Shown in pieces: positions 20,760 through 33,070 of a DNA stretch of 64,000 bases (the stretch's first letter is position 1; the number at the start of each line of letters is the position of its first letter). The DNA comes from Dipteris shenzhenensis (lineage: Eukaryota; Polypodiophyta; Polypodiopsida; Gleicheniales): the NCBI GenBank assembly GCA_047967505.1, contig CM106538.1; one strand, written 5' to 3'. Position numbers and translations under genes: made by a program. The notes below the pieces were generated by a model. That model was not told the origin of the DNA. It saw only the letters and a program-made list of their open reading frames with translations, and did not search any database.

Positions 20760-22228
20760 GTTGGAAGTATGGCCAAAATCTCTAGGAACTATAGGATGGT
20801 TGCAAGAACAATTTTGAATGTCATAAATGACACTTGGGTTTTTCAACATATGGGTAAACTATTTTTAAACATTCACTTCTTTCATGGTTGATAACACTTT
20901 TAATAAGAAGAACCATTTTGAATGTCATAAGTGTTAATGCAATCCCATGCTATGAAGTGTACAGACTGTTTTTTTTCCCCGCATATGGGTGAAGTGATGT
21001 TTACGTTACTAAGTTCAACGTATCAAGCAACGCATTTGTTTTGATTATTGAAGGAGTTTGATAATAAGACCCATTTCAAATGCAAAAGAATTGTTGTATC
21101 AGTAATGGAATCTGCTTTGGAGTGGAAATTCGGTTTCTTTCAAACCCACATACTATTGTTGTATAATGTGAGTATGGCTCCAATTGGAAGTTAAGGTAGA
21201 CTATAATTCGCAATGTTGGTATAGTTACACATAGTAACATAAGTTTTATTTCCGAGAATCTTCCCAAATAGTGGTTTCCACAAAGCTATGTTGAGTACCT
21301 TGATAAGGAAATTGTGGAAAAGCTCGCTCGCTTTTTTGGGCCTGCTCACTTTTTCTCGCTCGCTCTATCGACTGTCTCGTTCCTAGCCCATTGTAGCTTC
21401 AATATGCCACCTCATCATCTTCTTCTCCACCCTCCACCTTCTTGTTAATTTCTGTCCTCTTTCTCTCCAAATTTTGCTTAGCTCCGTTCTCCTACATTAA
21501 GCGACCATTCCCAGAGCCCTCTGAGCTGAAGTATCCTCTATTTGGGGTGTACCTTTGACACCAAGCATTCTCTGAAATTTTGCTTCATTTGCCCATGCCA
21601 ACACAATCTATGCTCGCTGAACTTTCAAGAAATTCTACCTACAAATGCGATATTTCGTCAAATCCTTTGAGCCACGGGTGGGCAACACTATGAGCTTGCT
21701 GTTGATGAAATTTGAGCTCAAATGCTTGCTGGAGTAAGGAGAAACAAGCAAAAGACCAGTTGGAGAAGGCACTACTGTCATGAGCAATTCTGCGCGTTTT
21801 TTAGGCAATCCTCCTAGATGGACAATTTCTGGTATAAGGTTTTCAAATGCGCATTAAAAGCCCTCTCAGTTATGCTTCATAGAGCTTGAATCAAGCCCTC
21901 CAAATTACTCTATTTTTTACTCCTGAATTTTGGGCATTTTTTATTTTTGAATGCTTGATGCAAGCTTGGAGATGACTTATTGACAAAAAATTATTGGTTA
22001 ATAATGCCTAGCTCTTATTCATCTTCCAATGCTTCATATGTGAAAGCAAAGAAGAAGAAACAAGCACCTAGATATGTCAATAGGAAGGCAACAAAACTTA
22101 TGAAGAAAAAGTCATATAAACCATATTATTATTTTGATGCAAAAAGTTATATGCACTTGTATGGTTGAGACTCATAAGCCATTTGTAAGAGAGCACACAC
22201 TGCCTAAACATAAAGGTAAGACCCTCTC
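20760..22228. other. Intergenic, no gene seen
   Basis: No supported gene. 21980-22168 encodes a short Lys/Tyr-rich frame just upstream of the gag remnant and may be leader or captured sequence. I did not find an LTR or primer-binding site in front of the gag. Confidence 0.4.
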
Positions 22229-23092
22229 TTGACCACCTTTAAGATAGACAAGTTCAATGGCCAAGGTTTTTACACTTGGCAAATGAAAATCAAATTTGTG
22301 CTTATGAAAGAGAATTTGTGGGACTTTCTCAAGTCAGGGAATCAATCATCTCAAGAAGGTGAATCCACCACAACTAAAGGTAAGGGGAAGGCAAGTGACT
22401 CTTCTTCAACTACACCTGCAGATGCTAAAAAGCTAGAGAAAGCTTATGTAATTATTGCATTAGGTTTGTGAGATAATTATGTGCATCATATTTCAGATTT
22501 GGAATCCCCTTTTGAGGCCTGGCATAAGTTTGATGTGTTATTTGGTACTAGCTCTCATACTTCTAAGTTGAATTTAAAAATTAAGTTCTTTGAACTTAAG
22601 ATGGATGGAGACAATGTTGCAGCTCATGTTAATACTTTGAGGAGTTTTATGACACAATTGGTCTCAATCAACTCTCCAGTTACTAAAGATGATGCTATGA
22701 TTATGCTCTTGAAGAGTATGTCTCAAGACTATGATTATGTTGTGACTACCTTGAAGAATCTTCCCCAACCCACACTAGAAGGCATCATCAATGCTCTACA
22801 AGAGGAAGAGAGAAAGAACATTTCAAGAATGAGTGAAGTGCACACACAAGCACTTACAGTAAAGTTTTCATCAAAGAGCAAGTACAAGGCATGCAAGCAT
22901 TGTGGAAAGACCAATCATCTTGAAAAAGATTGCTACAAAATCCATCCTTACACTTATTGTGACAAGAACAATCATTCAAAGAAGTTTTACAATGAGAAGA
23001 AGAAAAACATGGCAAATCAAGCTGAAGAGAGAACTCCATCAACAAATGAAGAATCAAACTTTGTGGTAGAAGATAAAGACTATGCTTTTTGA
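22229..23092 (+). pseudogene. Ty1-copia gag remnant, orphan
   Basis: The frame opens with a FNGQGFYTW-x-MKIKFVLMKENLW segment typical of copia gag (UBN2-like), continues through a SPFEAWHKFDVLF stretch, and ends with a CCHC zinc knuckle (CKHCGKTNHLEKDC). One in-frame TGA at 22469-22471 interrupts it at a point where an Arg codon would be expected. After the frame ends at 23092 there is no protease, integrase or RT, so it is an isolated gag, not a full element. Confidence 0.75.
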
Positions 23093-24054
23093 GCACACTG
23101 TCTTTTGAACTTTATTTATCATCACTTCGTCAATTTTTTAGATTCTCTACTTGGAATAGTACTCTAAAAAGAATGTTATGTGTTTTATGTTTTGTAAATC
23201 ACCTGTGGTCACCATAAGATGTAGGCCATGTGATATGTGTTTGATCTATCCCATTTTTGTAAACCTCAACCCTTGGGTACCTTTGCTAGCATGAGATCTT
23301 AGCCATAGATTTATCCTTGACCACCAAGAGATGGCATGAGAAACTATGTGACTAGATTATACAGTGTATGTTGCTTACATGAAAAGGCAAACTTGTTGGC
23401 ATGAGTACATGTAAATAACAATAAGTTTTTGGCAATGAGTACATTTAAGTGACAATGAGTTGACGCTAGAGGATTGATTTCATTTGGTCTCGCTAAATTA
23501 GAAGAGATTGTAGTATCTATGAAAGACCCCTATACCAAGCGAGAACCTAGGATGGTATGTTCCATGTTGGTTTTCGTAATGGAGAGTATGGAATCTGATT
23601 GAGTTGTTTTTACAGAGTAGAAGAACTTAGAGGTTTAAGGACAAATGAGGATTGTAATGAAAGGAAGTAAACTTGACAACCAACCTTTCAAGGCATTACC
23701 TAAAGAAATTTGAGTCATGGCATAAAAGAGTATGCAAGGAATAAAAGTTGTCACTCATACATGGGATTTTGTCTTTAGGTGACATTAGCCATGAAGTTGA
23801 TGTGTGAGTAAACATGTCTCTTTAGCTTCACGAGGTTCTTTTTGTAATCAAAGAAATATATTACATCTTTCTTTGCTTCACGAGGTGGTTTTTTTTAAAT
23901 CAAAGAAATATATAAAATATGTGCTCAAATGTAGGCGTAAAATATGTATTAGAATCTAAGAATGCAAGATTTGACAACTAAACATGTCTTATTGGAATGC
24001 AATCCAAGAGCACTACCCCAAAAGCATCAAATTTTAACATTGTAAGATAGGGGA

Positions 24055-24055
<1 letters not shown>
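23093..24055. other. Intergenic, no gene seen
   Basis: AT-rich sequence downstream of the gag remnant. I looked for pol motifs and LTR pairs and saw none. Confidence 0.5.

Positions 24056-24125
<70 letters not shown>
24056..24125. repeat. Compound (CT)n(CA)n microsatellite
   Basis: About 15 CT units run directly into about 17 AC units. Confidence 0.95.
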
Positions 24126-24126
<1 letters not shown>

Positions 24127-26072
24127 GATCCCTTCTCCCAAGAGATCTTTTATCCTCTCTCAAGGCCATCCTTCTCATAGAGTTGCTAAACTTTGTGACA
24201 CAAGAATCACCAACTAACTTGGAAGTTGGAAGTCTATTGAAAAGACAGCCATCACAAATTCGAGGGTCCAAAGTTTCTAGAGGATTGTGATTGCAGATTG
24301 TGCTAGTTACCGATGACCTATGGTACTTTGCACTCTAGCTTGTTCCTAGCTTCAAGTGTTGACAATTGGATGTACCTACTAGTTATACCTGGGTGTCTTG
24401 TGTACCTAGTGCATTTGTGATAAACATTGATAGTGCAATTGAATGATGGTGATGTGTAGGTACTTGTGTTCTGTTTGATTTATGAAGTTCAAGGATTATG
24501 GAGAGCTAGACATAGAGACGCAATGTATGTAGGCATCTGAACAAGATTCCAACAGCCTTCTCAATGTGTTCCTGAGTAAATGGAGTGGTTATGTCTTTGG
24601 GTCAATGTTGGTCCAAAGCGTGACAATAACTAGGGGTGTTGGCGTAGAGGGACCAAACGATGAGCATTGGAACATGGTGCCCCTATAGAATGGGGGACGG
24701 CATTTGAGATAGCCATGTGGGCATGAGATATGCACGCCACATACAAGGGCTTCCATGTGGACAGCTAAAGGGCCGACATGTGGGCAGCTTAGTGGGAAGA
24801 TTGTAGCATCAAGAGAGGCTGCCATGTGGACAGCGTGTAGGCTGACATGTGAGCAGCATAGGATGTGTAGAAAAGAGGAGAAGATGGGCTGCCACATAGG
24901 CAGCAAGATCCAACTGGAAAGGCTGGCAGATCTGCACCAGAGGATGGGGATCTAATGAGCCCATATGGGCTGCGGACAAATGCCAGCATAGTGGCATAAA
25001 ATCGGCCGATGCTGGGGCAGATGGACACCAGGCAAGGGCCTACATATGGGGCCTATCTTGGATGGGCCAAGTCTGTGGGCTTGTCAAACCCACAGAGCAG
25101 TCAGCATTTTGACAGAGCATAGGGTCTGCCGGTCGGCTGTTTACGGGCCAGTCTATGAGAAGGCCAGTTGGCCAGTTGGTTTGGGGGGGACAGACTGAGT
25201 CCCTCCTCACCTATACGAAGAGGCTCCCCATGTGAGGCCACTGACACTCCACGAGCTAAGCTTAGTTTGAGGCAGCGATAGGAGCAGTAAACCAGATCAC
25301 CACTGAGCATCCAAAACAGTGGTTGGCTGCAGTACTAGGAACTCTGCGGAAGCATCCAGTTGTAAAGTTTTGACCTATATTTCGAGAAATATACTGAGCT
25401 GCTGCAACGTCTGGCTGCAGGGTTGTACTTGCAACAGATTCCTGGAATGTGCATCCTAAATGCCTGCCATGTACTTGCAACGGATTCCTGGAATAGTGAG
25501 ATCCAACCCCTACTTGCTGTAATTGGATTGAACTTCAAAGTGGTGCCACCAGTGAGCAGCTAGAATGATGTTCGTTGCCTGCCTGTGTGCAGCGACTTGG
25601 AGAGTCCTGCTATCTACCCAATTGGAGATCTTCAAAGTAGCTTCCTTTGCCTTCTTCTTACTCTTGACACTCTGGCTTGTGAATCCTGCCTTCGGGTCCA
25701 CCTCTTCCGTGGTGGAGTGTGAGCTGAGCTCTCTTGGCTGCGTTGATGGAGATTATGTCCTCTAAACTCTTGAATTGGTCAAGATGAGAACTTTCTAATT
25801 GCCAAATTGTCCATGAAACATGAACAGCGTAGGGAAGAGCTAAGGGCCCCCCTTCTGCTTGTCCTCAATCTCCTGAATGATGACCGAAGTGGTTTTGGCA
25901 GGAATTGAGGCTGAACCTGAGTGGACCACGTCCTTATGAAGCTGCTTGTAATGTGGGCAATCTTGTTTTTTCTGCCTTGGAACATTGTATAGAAGCACCG
26001 ATTCTCTTTCCTGTATTTGGCCCGTGTCTCAACATCCAAGTAATAACAGTAGCCATTGTAGCATATTGCTGT
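24126..26072. other. Intergenic next to the inner edge of the right arm
   Basis: 24700-24905 is a degenerate repeat of CATGTGGGCAGC / CATGTGGACAGC words. 25395-25500 has a duplicated TTGCAACRGATTCCTGGAAT. 25510-26072 has several moderate open frames on the minus strand, none with a recognised domain. Nothing here is repeated near the left arm's inner edge. Confidence 0.4.
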
Positions 26073-28152
26073 CCAGTCCTCCTTGTTCAACTGTTGGCCA
26101 TTCCTGTTCCTAGCCTTCTAATGATGATGATAATCTTACTGCTGTAGCATCCCTCCTGCTGGATCCGGCTCCCATGGCTACCGCTGGCCCATGCCAGCAG
26201 CATGTCCATGGGCTGAAGCATGCCCATCCGAAAGATTTTACAGCTACTCGTAAGCGATGATCTGATACCAATGTAGCAGGCACTAGCCACACTACTACCT
26301 CTTCTGAAGCATGCTCGCATCATAAGTACTACTTTCAGTAAGCGAAAGGCTTGCATACATGTTTACGCTTGAAAGAGAGGACCCACATTGGGTTGCAAGC
26401 CCTCCCCCTTTGTCTTTGTTGCTTTGCCCAATACTTGCCTTGTGAGATCTCTCGTCCAATCCCCATGGCATAGGTACCTATGAAGGCACCATCTATGGCT
26501 GAGAATGTTGCCCCTACCTTTTACCAGCCCTGTACTGGCATTGGGGCTTCTCGCTGCTGATGCTGGCTACTCAATCTGCTCCTTTGAGGGCTCTTGTGGC
26601 TGCTATCGCTGAATAATGGCCTCATTGATAGAATTAGAGACATCTACCAAGGTCCCGGTTAATAAAGGAGCATGCTTGTAGCAAGGTAATCACCAAGGAT
26701 CTTCCACCAAACCCACAGGCTCTTCTAAGTTTTCAACAAATTACAAGATAAACATAGCATCATTCACTATTATACTTGAACCTCATGTATAGCTACATAG
26801 AATTGCAGAGGTCTCTATCTTTTGCAAAGGTGAGATTCTTGGCCAATCCAAGCACACAACAGTATCTTCTTCTTTTTAGAGTATTCCTCTAAATTGAAGT
26901 CTACAAATGTTATATACATCCCTGCATGTATGATACATAGACATGCCAGCGAGCAGGGATACCATAGGTAGTCAACTGTCAAGTTGTATAGCCCTAAGGC
27001 AGATACTCAGTGCTACAGTTACTATGCAGGAGAGTCAATGTCCTGATAATACAAAGACTCCTTTTCAATCTGTGAGCTCGGTACAGGAGCAACAAAAGGC
27101 AAACGTGTAGATCAGGCAGTGGTGATCAAATTTGGCAAGTCGGCCACATGCTCATGACCCAATTACTAATCCAATTGCTCTGATCTTGAGACAAGTTGTC
27201 CACGTCACATTATCCTCACACTTAAAAGTGTTTGCATCCCATTCCATGGATATCCACCAATCCAAGTGATGAGCTAGAGAAGGCATAGGTTTAATTCTAG
27301 ATCCGGGTGTCCTAGGGAAGTCCATCCCCATGGGAACCCCACAAATGAAGCCCTATCACCACCCATTAGTAATTTACCCTACCTAATTACTATTGATGGG
27401 TGTGTCAAGTCATCTTTTGGGTTAGTCCTTTGTGGGTATGCCCTCAACATACTTGAGCTGTGACATTAGCAGCATTGGCTTTTCCTAGCCATCAACCTTG
27501 CTCTCAAGGGTGATATTCATTATGTGAATGGTTATCCGTCTTGGACATTATCTTTTAATTACTTACAACAAAAATAGAGAAACCTCGCTTGTGTAGGCAG
27601 TGCTAGTTCTCTCACCCATCACCCTTGCTCACGCGGGTGGATGATCGGTGATATGGACATCTATTGTCCACGGTATGGACATCTATTCTGAACCATCAAA
27701 CTGAAAGAAAGGAATTTCAGAAATAACATTTACGGGAATTCAGCATGTACTTGTGACACAAGTAATGTGTGAAACATCATGACAGCAAGTCGCAGAATAA
27801 AGCTTCAATTTAATATGCAGTTAACTTTTTATAAGAAAAAGGGAAGGTAACTTTGCCATAAAACCATACCTAAGTGAAAAAGCAAGTGGACAATATGATC
27901 TGAGAACTTAAGAACAAACTGGAAGGGAAGAGGTAGTAGCCATTATCCGAATTATGAACGTATTCATTACATATACAAAGGCGGAATCAAGATCCGACAG
28001 GGAGAGGTCTCGTTGCAACTCACACACACTTTTACAACGTTTCACATCTCTTGTTCAATCTACCACTAACGTAAATTATTATCGCTTATTGCGACGCTTA
28101 TTAACCTCATTTCAACAGCCATGACACTCGATATACGCCACTCGCCTAGCTA

Positions 28153-28591
28153 TTATTGCCAAACAATAAGTATAAGGGACTCCCAAGCTTGAGAAACTGC
28201 GCGCTCTAATCTTTCACAATTGCTACTTTCAAAATTTGCATAAGTCCTTTTCCTAGTAAATAGCAAAGCTAACCAGAAATTTTTTTCATGTGAAGCTGCA
28301 AGCTTTACCGCCTTGTACACAACGGACAAGTGAGGCTTATCCTTCATTATCCTTCAACGTGCAACAATCCTTCAACGTGCAACAATCCTCGCTGCTGGCA
28401 CACAGCTCACCACCATTCCTGACAGTAGTTCCGCAAATCGTCTCTCCATCCTGTGAGCGCAGTTCAATGTCATACTGATCCAAGTGCTTAAACCTATCGA
28501 CTATATCATGAACGATCGATTCGCATTCGCTCATGTCGTCTATTGGAACTGCGAGGCTCGTAATTACGATGATCTCTAGTATTTTTGCCAT
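28153..28591 (-). pseudogene. Small ORF, two overlapping frames, function unknown
   Basis: A frame starting at 28591 encodes 84 residues with a short hydrophobic N-terminus, an acidic middle and a cysteine-rich end (CASSEDCC, then a duplicated CTLKD). The Cys-rich end comes from an 18-bp direct duplication at 28356-28391. The next frame (28347-28153, 64 residues) overlaps it by 11 bases at a local GAAGGATAA duplication, so the two may once have been a single protein of about 145 residues. I recognise no family. It lies in the segment private to the right arm. Confidence 0.3.
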
Positions 28592-29081
28592 GACGAGCCA
28601 AAATCAAAGCTAGAGATAAGCTCTCACAAAACAGGAGGTGATGAAATCCAAGCTAGAGTTAGCTCTCAAAGACCCGGAGATGATGAATTTCAATGGCATG
28701 GAGGCTTAAAAAAACGCAAAAGCTAAGCACATGGACCCTTTTTAAAAAGCCCTAAAAAGCAAAGTTGTTTATGCAAAGCCAAAGAGTGTCACGCTCTTGG
28801 TATGGAGTGCATGGAGCTTCATTTGTAGGTAGGAGAACATAGAAAGCAAGGGCTTGCAAGGGTCATAGTTGTGAAACTACACCTCTTGGTGTGGATAAGT
28901 GCATGGAGCTTCATACTTTACTAGGTATCTAGAGGACAAAATAGAAAGCATGGGCTTTCAAGGGTCATAGTTGTGAAAGCATCGCCTTCCCTTCACTCTT
29001 TAGTTTAAGCTCGCCTTATCACGCTCTTGGTGTGGTCACACTCTTGGTGTGTATCAAGTGTGGGTGGCATTCATGTGTAGG

Positions 29082-29089
29082 TATATAAA
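29082..29089 (+). promoter_or_regulatory. TATA box of the broken peptide copy
   Basis: TATATAAA about 85 bases upstream of the ATG at 29172, aligned with the element at 776-783 in the left arm. The promoter is intact although the coding sequence is not. Confidence 0.45.
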
Positions 29090-29122
29090 GGAGAAAGGCC
29101 TACAAGTGTGGAGCGTACTTAA

Positions 29123-29124
<2 letters not shown>

Positions 29125-29170
<46 letters not shown>
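29125..29170. repeat. (CT)n microsatellite in the 5' leader of the broken peptide copy
   Basis: About 23 CT units directly before the ATG, shorter and purer than the 82-base tract in the left arm. Confidence 0.95.
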
Positions 29171-29171
<1 letters not shown>

Positions 29172-29173
<2 letters not shown>

Positions 29174-29406
29174 GTGTATCAAAGCTTTTATCATACTAGT
29201 CCTCTTTACAATGATGCCACATGTTTTACAAGGCACATCTTGTGAGTAACAAGATCAAAGTCCTATGGGTGCTAAAAGATTTTGCCAAGGTACATGCTAT
29301 AAGGCAAGCATTCAAAATTGTAAAAGGGCAGGTGGTCGAGGCTATAGTTTTAGAGGGATTGTTATAACCTCCGAAACCTCCGCCAACAACATGTTGTTAC
29401 ACATAG
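29172..29406 (+). pseudogene. Broken copy of the secreted cysteine-rich peptide gene
   Basis: The signal peptide is preserved nearly residue for residue relative to 409-657, but the frame meets TAA at 29247-29249 just after the first cysteine. A one-base deletion near 29359-29361 then shifts the frame before the fourth cysteine. The remaining body (CQGT, CKRAGGRGYSFRG) is clearly homologous. The stop that matches the intact gene lies at 29404-29406. Confidence 0.82.
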
Positions 29407-29732
29407 TCCCTACCATCTCCAAGGTTTTGGTGTATAGTGGTTTCCTCCGCCATAGTCCTTCTTGCACTCCTACGATTTAAGGGAGACACCTGGATTCAAA
29501 TAATTGGTATGCAAGATGGATACCACCACTTCTCAACTTAAAACAAATATGTTTGCACTAAATGTGCAAGATCATAATAATGTTTGTATAAGACAAACGA
29601 ATGCTACCATTGCTACCATAATGCTGTGTTTGTCTCCTAGTCCTAATGGTTCCTCAATCTTTAAAAATTATAACTCATCAATGACTTGAAGTACTACTTG
29701 AATAAATTAATAACAACTTTGATAATTGGCAA

Positions 29733-30140
29733 TCGAATATTTCAAGGGTCCCCCTTGTGTGGACCAAATTTGTGTATCAGTTTGTATATTTATCAGCGCA
29801 TTGAATTTCGTTTAATTTCATGTAGTCATCATCATTAATAACCCTTGTGTGTAACCCAACCGCGAATGGAATCACGCGAATCTGAATAGGTACCCCAAGC
29901 ATGAAAACCCCCATTAATTAGTTGGGGAGGGGGCATAAGGGATATCTAAACTTAAGTGGGGGAGTATTAATCAAGCTTAAAGGGGGAGGGGAGCATTAAA
30001 GAGGGCGGAGGGAGAGGAGCATATGTGAGAGGGGAAGGGGATGAGTATTAAAGAGGGAAGGGGGGACCACATGAAGGGCATTAAAGAGGGGAGAGGGATG
30101 AGGGACCATTTTATAATATTACTATAAGGAAGGGTTACAT
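29733..30140. other. Intergenic with a G-rich degenerate repeat
   Basis: 29930-30105 repeats GGGGAGGGGAGCATTAAAGAGGG-like words about four times. No gene seen. Confidence 0.6.
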
Positions 30141-30145
30141 GATAT

Positions 30146-30260
30146 GACTTTAGAGCTTAGTGGTAGGGCTCACACGTGAGAAGAGGAAGGTTTTGAGTTT
30201 GATCCTTTTCTTGAAAGTTTGGGGAAGCCGCCTTGAACATAGTCTATGCAATAAATTAAG
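30146..30260 (+). mobile_element. Possible tRNA-derived SINE
   Basis: GAGCTTAGTGGTAGGG resembles a pol III A box and GAGTTTGATCC, about 35 bases later, resembles a B box. The following sequence is AT-rich and unlike any mature tRNA 3' half. No target-site duplication was confirmed. Confidence 0.3.
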
Positions 30261-31009
30261 GCATAGAGAAACATACGTTAATCAAAGCAAAAATAAATTA
30301 AGCCATAGATAAACATAGCTTAATTAACCCTCTAATGGATCAAAACTAACTAATTAATTGGTAGGGAGCATAGATGCAAATAGAATTGGTATCTTAGCCG
30401 CGGGCTCGATGCAGGGTGAGTTTGTACATTGGCATATTGACCCCGCTTTGGTAAAACTCTTGGAGAAAGCAAACACGGAGTTGTAGGATGGACGCTCCCC
30501 AAATCAAAATTTTCAAGCGAGCAAGAAAGCCCAAGAAGGAAAGGTACATAGCAAGGAAGCCTGGAAGAGGTTCGGAGATGAAACAACACCGAATAGATTC
30601 TTGAGATATCGGATAGGAGCTGCTGCCCAATTACTTCAAACACCACAATTTCTCCAGTTTCGACTTGTTGTAGGAAGCATCAGCCTTAGTCATGTTTTAA
30701 AAGGTAACAATCCGGTGCTAGGACCCTTGCTCCCATGCCAAGCCCCTTGACCTTGGCATGGTGAGGATTTGAATTTCACACAAAGCACTTAACCCCGTGC
30801 TTAGATTCCATAAAAAATGGGTTAAGAAATGGATTAGGCCTAATGAAAACCCTATTGTGGGGTCCAAGGGAGTCCTAACCCCCCCTATCTAGGTGGATTA
30901 AGCCTAGCTGAGTCCACCTCTTATACCTCTTACAACTAGGAGGGGGCCACCTCTTACACCTCTTACACCAAGGAGGGGACACTTCTAAGTTCTCCCAAAG
31001 TCAAAATTT
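30261..31009. other. Intergenic, no gene seen
   Basis: No supported gene. 30910-30975 contains a duplicated CACCTCTTACACCTCTTAC phrase. Confidence 0.45.
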
Positions 31010-31500
31010 TGAATTTTGAATTTAAATTCCCTCTCTCTCCCTCCTCCCCCCATCCTCCAAAGTCAAATTTTCAAATTTTGAATTTGAACTCCCTCTCTCT
31101 CCCTCCTCCTCCTCCCATCCTCCTCCCTGTCTCCCTCCTCCCTCTCTTCCACATGTCCCTCCTCCTCCTCCTCCTTCTCCTCCCTCCCCTCTCCCCCCTC
31201 CTCCCCCCTCCGTCCCCCCCCTCCTCCTCCCTTTGTCCACATGCCTCCTCCTCCTCGTCCTCCTCCTGCTCCCCCTGCTGCTTTTTCTTGCTCCTCCTCC
31301 TCCCTCATGCTCATCCATTCTCCTCTACTTTGCCCTCATGCTCATGTCTGCTCCTCCGTTTGCTTCTCCTTCCTCCTACTCATGTATGCTCCTTTTGTCT
31401 CATGCCCGCGCCTACTCCTATTGCTTCTCCTCCCTCCTACTCATGTTTATTCGTCTACCCTCATCCTCACACCTAGTCCTCTACTTGCCTCTCCTCCCTC
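31010..31500 (+). repeat. Pyrimidine-rich CTCCTCC tract
   Basis: Almost uninterrupted C/T from about 31030 to 31300 (CCT triplets), grading into CTACTCATG-containing words to 31500. Long frames on both strands are compositional. It begins with a duplicated AAAGTCAAATTTT phrase. Confidence 0.8.
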
Positions 31501-31875
31501 GTAATCATTCATGGTCCATCTCATCCCTCCTCAAACATGACCTACCTTCTATCATGGCCTATCAAACTCTCTGTAAACTCTATGACTATTGATGGTAGAT
31601 CTCCCATGTTACCATGTGAACGTACAATTTCAGGATCAATATGTGACCCAAGCATCTTGAACCACTAGAGGTGCTATAAGGAGGAGAATATGAGCTAAAA
31701 GGTTAATTTTGTAGTGTGTCAATGAAATTTCTTACTTTGGATTATCCACAGTGGTGCATTATTTTTGCTAAGGTTCCCTCTGATGTTCTTTCAGGAACTT
31801 CACGGAGGATGAGATGAGGTGGGCATGGATGATTTGTACTCTTCATATTCAAAGACACAAACTCATGCATGAGCA

Positions 31876-32112
31876 AGTTATTTTGGAGGTGATGCAGGAC
31901 TTGAAGGGAATGGTGATGCAAAGGAGATTCCTGGAGCTTGTGATGCTGTTGATGTAAGTCTTGAAGCTCAACACCTTTCTCTTTTTAGAGGTGATGCAGG
32001 ACTTGAAGGGAATAGTTATTTTGGAGGTGATGCAGGACTTGAAGGGAATGGTGATGCAAAGGAGATCCCTGGAGCTTGTGATGCTGCTGATGTAAGTCTT
32101 GAAGCTCAACAC
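31876..32112. repeat. Tandem duplication, period about 139 bp
   Basis: TTATTTTGGAGGTGATGCAG occurs at about 31878 and 32017, and the copies share the GCTCAACACCTTTCTC landmark. A shorter third fragment of the unit lies between them at about 31985-32012. Confidence 0.85.
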
Positions 32113-32321
32113 CTTTCTCTTTTTAAAGCAACTCAAAAGTTGATTCAAGAAGGAGAACACACATGATACATTACATCTATTTAAATTTAAATTTCTAAAA
32201 TGTTTCTTCATGTGTGCAGTAGCAAGAAGGAACGGAAGCTTATGTGGACCCTTAGCAAGACCTTCCATGACTATCTATTTAGTCAAACTATAAATTCAAG
32301 TCAGCCAACGCATTTTTAGTA

Positions 32322-32680
32322 TTCTAGAACACACAATATTGTCAACTTCTATCACTTTCTTCCTGACCATGTCTCTAGAACACACTAGAGCTCAGAATAT
32401 TGCTAGCTTTGGTCACTTTCTTCTTGACCATGCCTCTACCACACATTGAAGCTCACAATATTGCCAGCTTGTGTCACTTTGTTCTTGACTCTGCCTCCAG
32501 AACACAGTAGAGCTCACAATATAGCCAGCTTTGGTCAATTTTTTCCTGACCATGCCTCTACAACACATTGGATCTCACAATATTGCCAACTTGTGTCACT
32601 TCCTTCCTGACCATGCCTCTAGAACACACTAGAGCTCACAACATTGCCATCTTTTGTCACTTTGTTCTAGACCATGCCTG
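32322..32680. repeat. 61-bp minisatellite, six copies
   Basis: GACCATGCCTCTAGAACACA-like landmarks recur at 32364, 32425, 32487, 32548, 32609 and 32670, a spacing of 61-62 bases. Copies alternate between CTAGAGCTCA and CATTGAAGCTCA subtypes, suggesting a higher-order 122-bp unit. Confidence 0.9.
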
Positions 32681-32689
32681 TTGGGAAAA

Positions 32690-33070
32690 CAATAGCTGTC
32701 GGAGGGGAAAGAGCAGTTGTCTCCTATATGAGAGGGAAAAGCCAGAGGGAAAAAGTGCCAGTAGGACGGCAAAGAGTTGTTGTAGCAGAAGGAAAAGTAA
32801 GAGGGGACAAAGCAAGTATTTGTGGGGAAAGAGCACCTACAGGGGAGGGCTGAGCAAGAGGGCATAGAGCAAGAGAGGGTAGATCAAGAGAGAAAAGAGA
32901 AGGTGGAGGTAGAGCATGAGGGGATAGAGTAGGAGGAGGCACAAAAATAGTGAGAAGAGCAGGAGAGAAAAGACCAATTGTAGGAGGTGCTGCAACCCAA
33001 ATTTTGAAAAATGGAGGGAGAGAACAGTTGGGCCAGGGCAGAGGAGAAGAGAGAGTGGGTATAGGCCTAT
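32690..33070. repeat. Purine-rich degenerate repeat (GGGGAAAGAGCA / GGGATAGAGCA)
   Basis: Degenerate units of about 18-30 bases built from GGGAAAGAGC and GAGCAAGAGGG. The same words occur inverted at 3995-4135. Confidence 0.65.

Larger units (their letters stand above)
26073..29732 (-). repeat. Right arm of the large inverted duplication
   Basis: Reverse complement of 123-3703 as described for the left arm. Private to this arm is 27317-28752, including the small ORF pair at 28153-28591. It lacks the LTR-like insertion and the 76-bp tandem duplication of the left arm, so at those two points it represents the earlier state. Confidence 0.88.

Noticed and set aside
32322-32680. CRISPR-like array (regular spacing, similar repeats)
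   Set aside because: The whole unit is repeated with no unique spacers, and the sequence is clearly from a plant nuclear genome.
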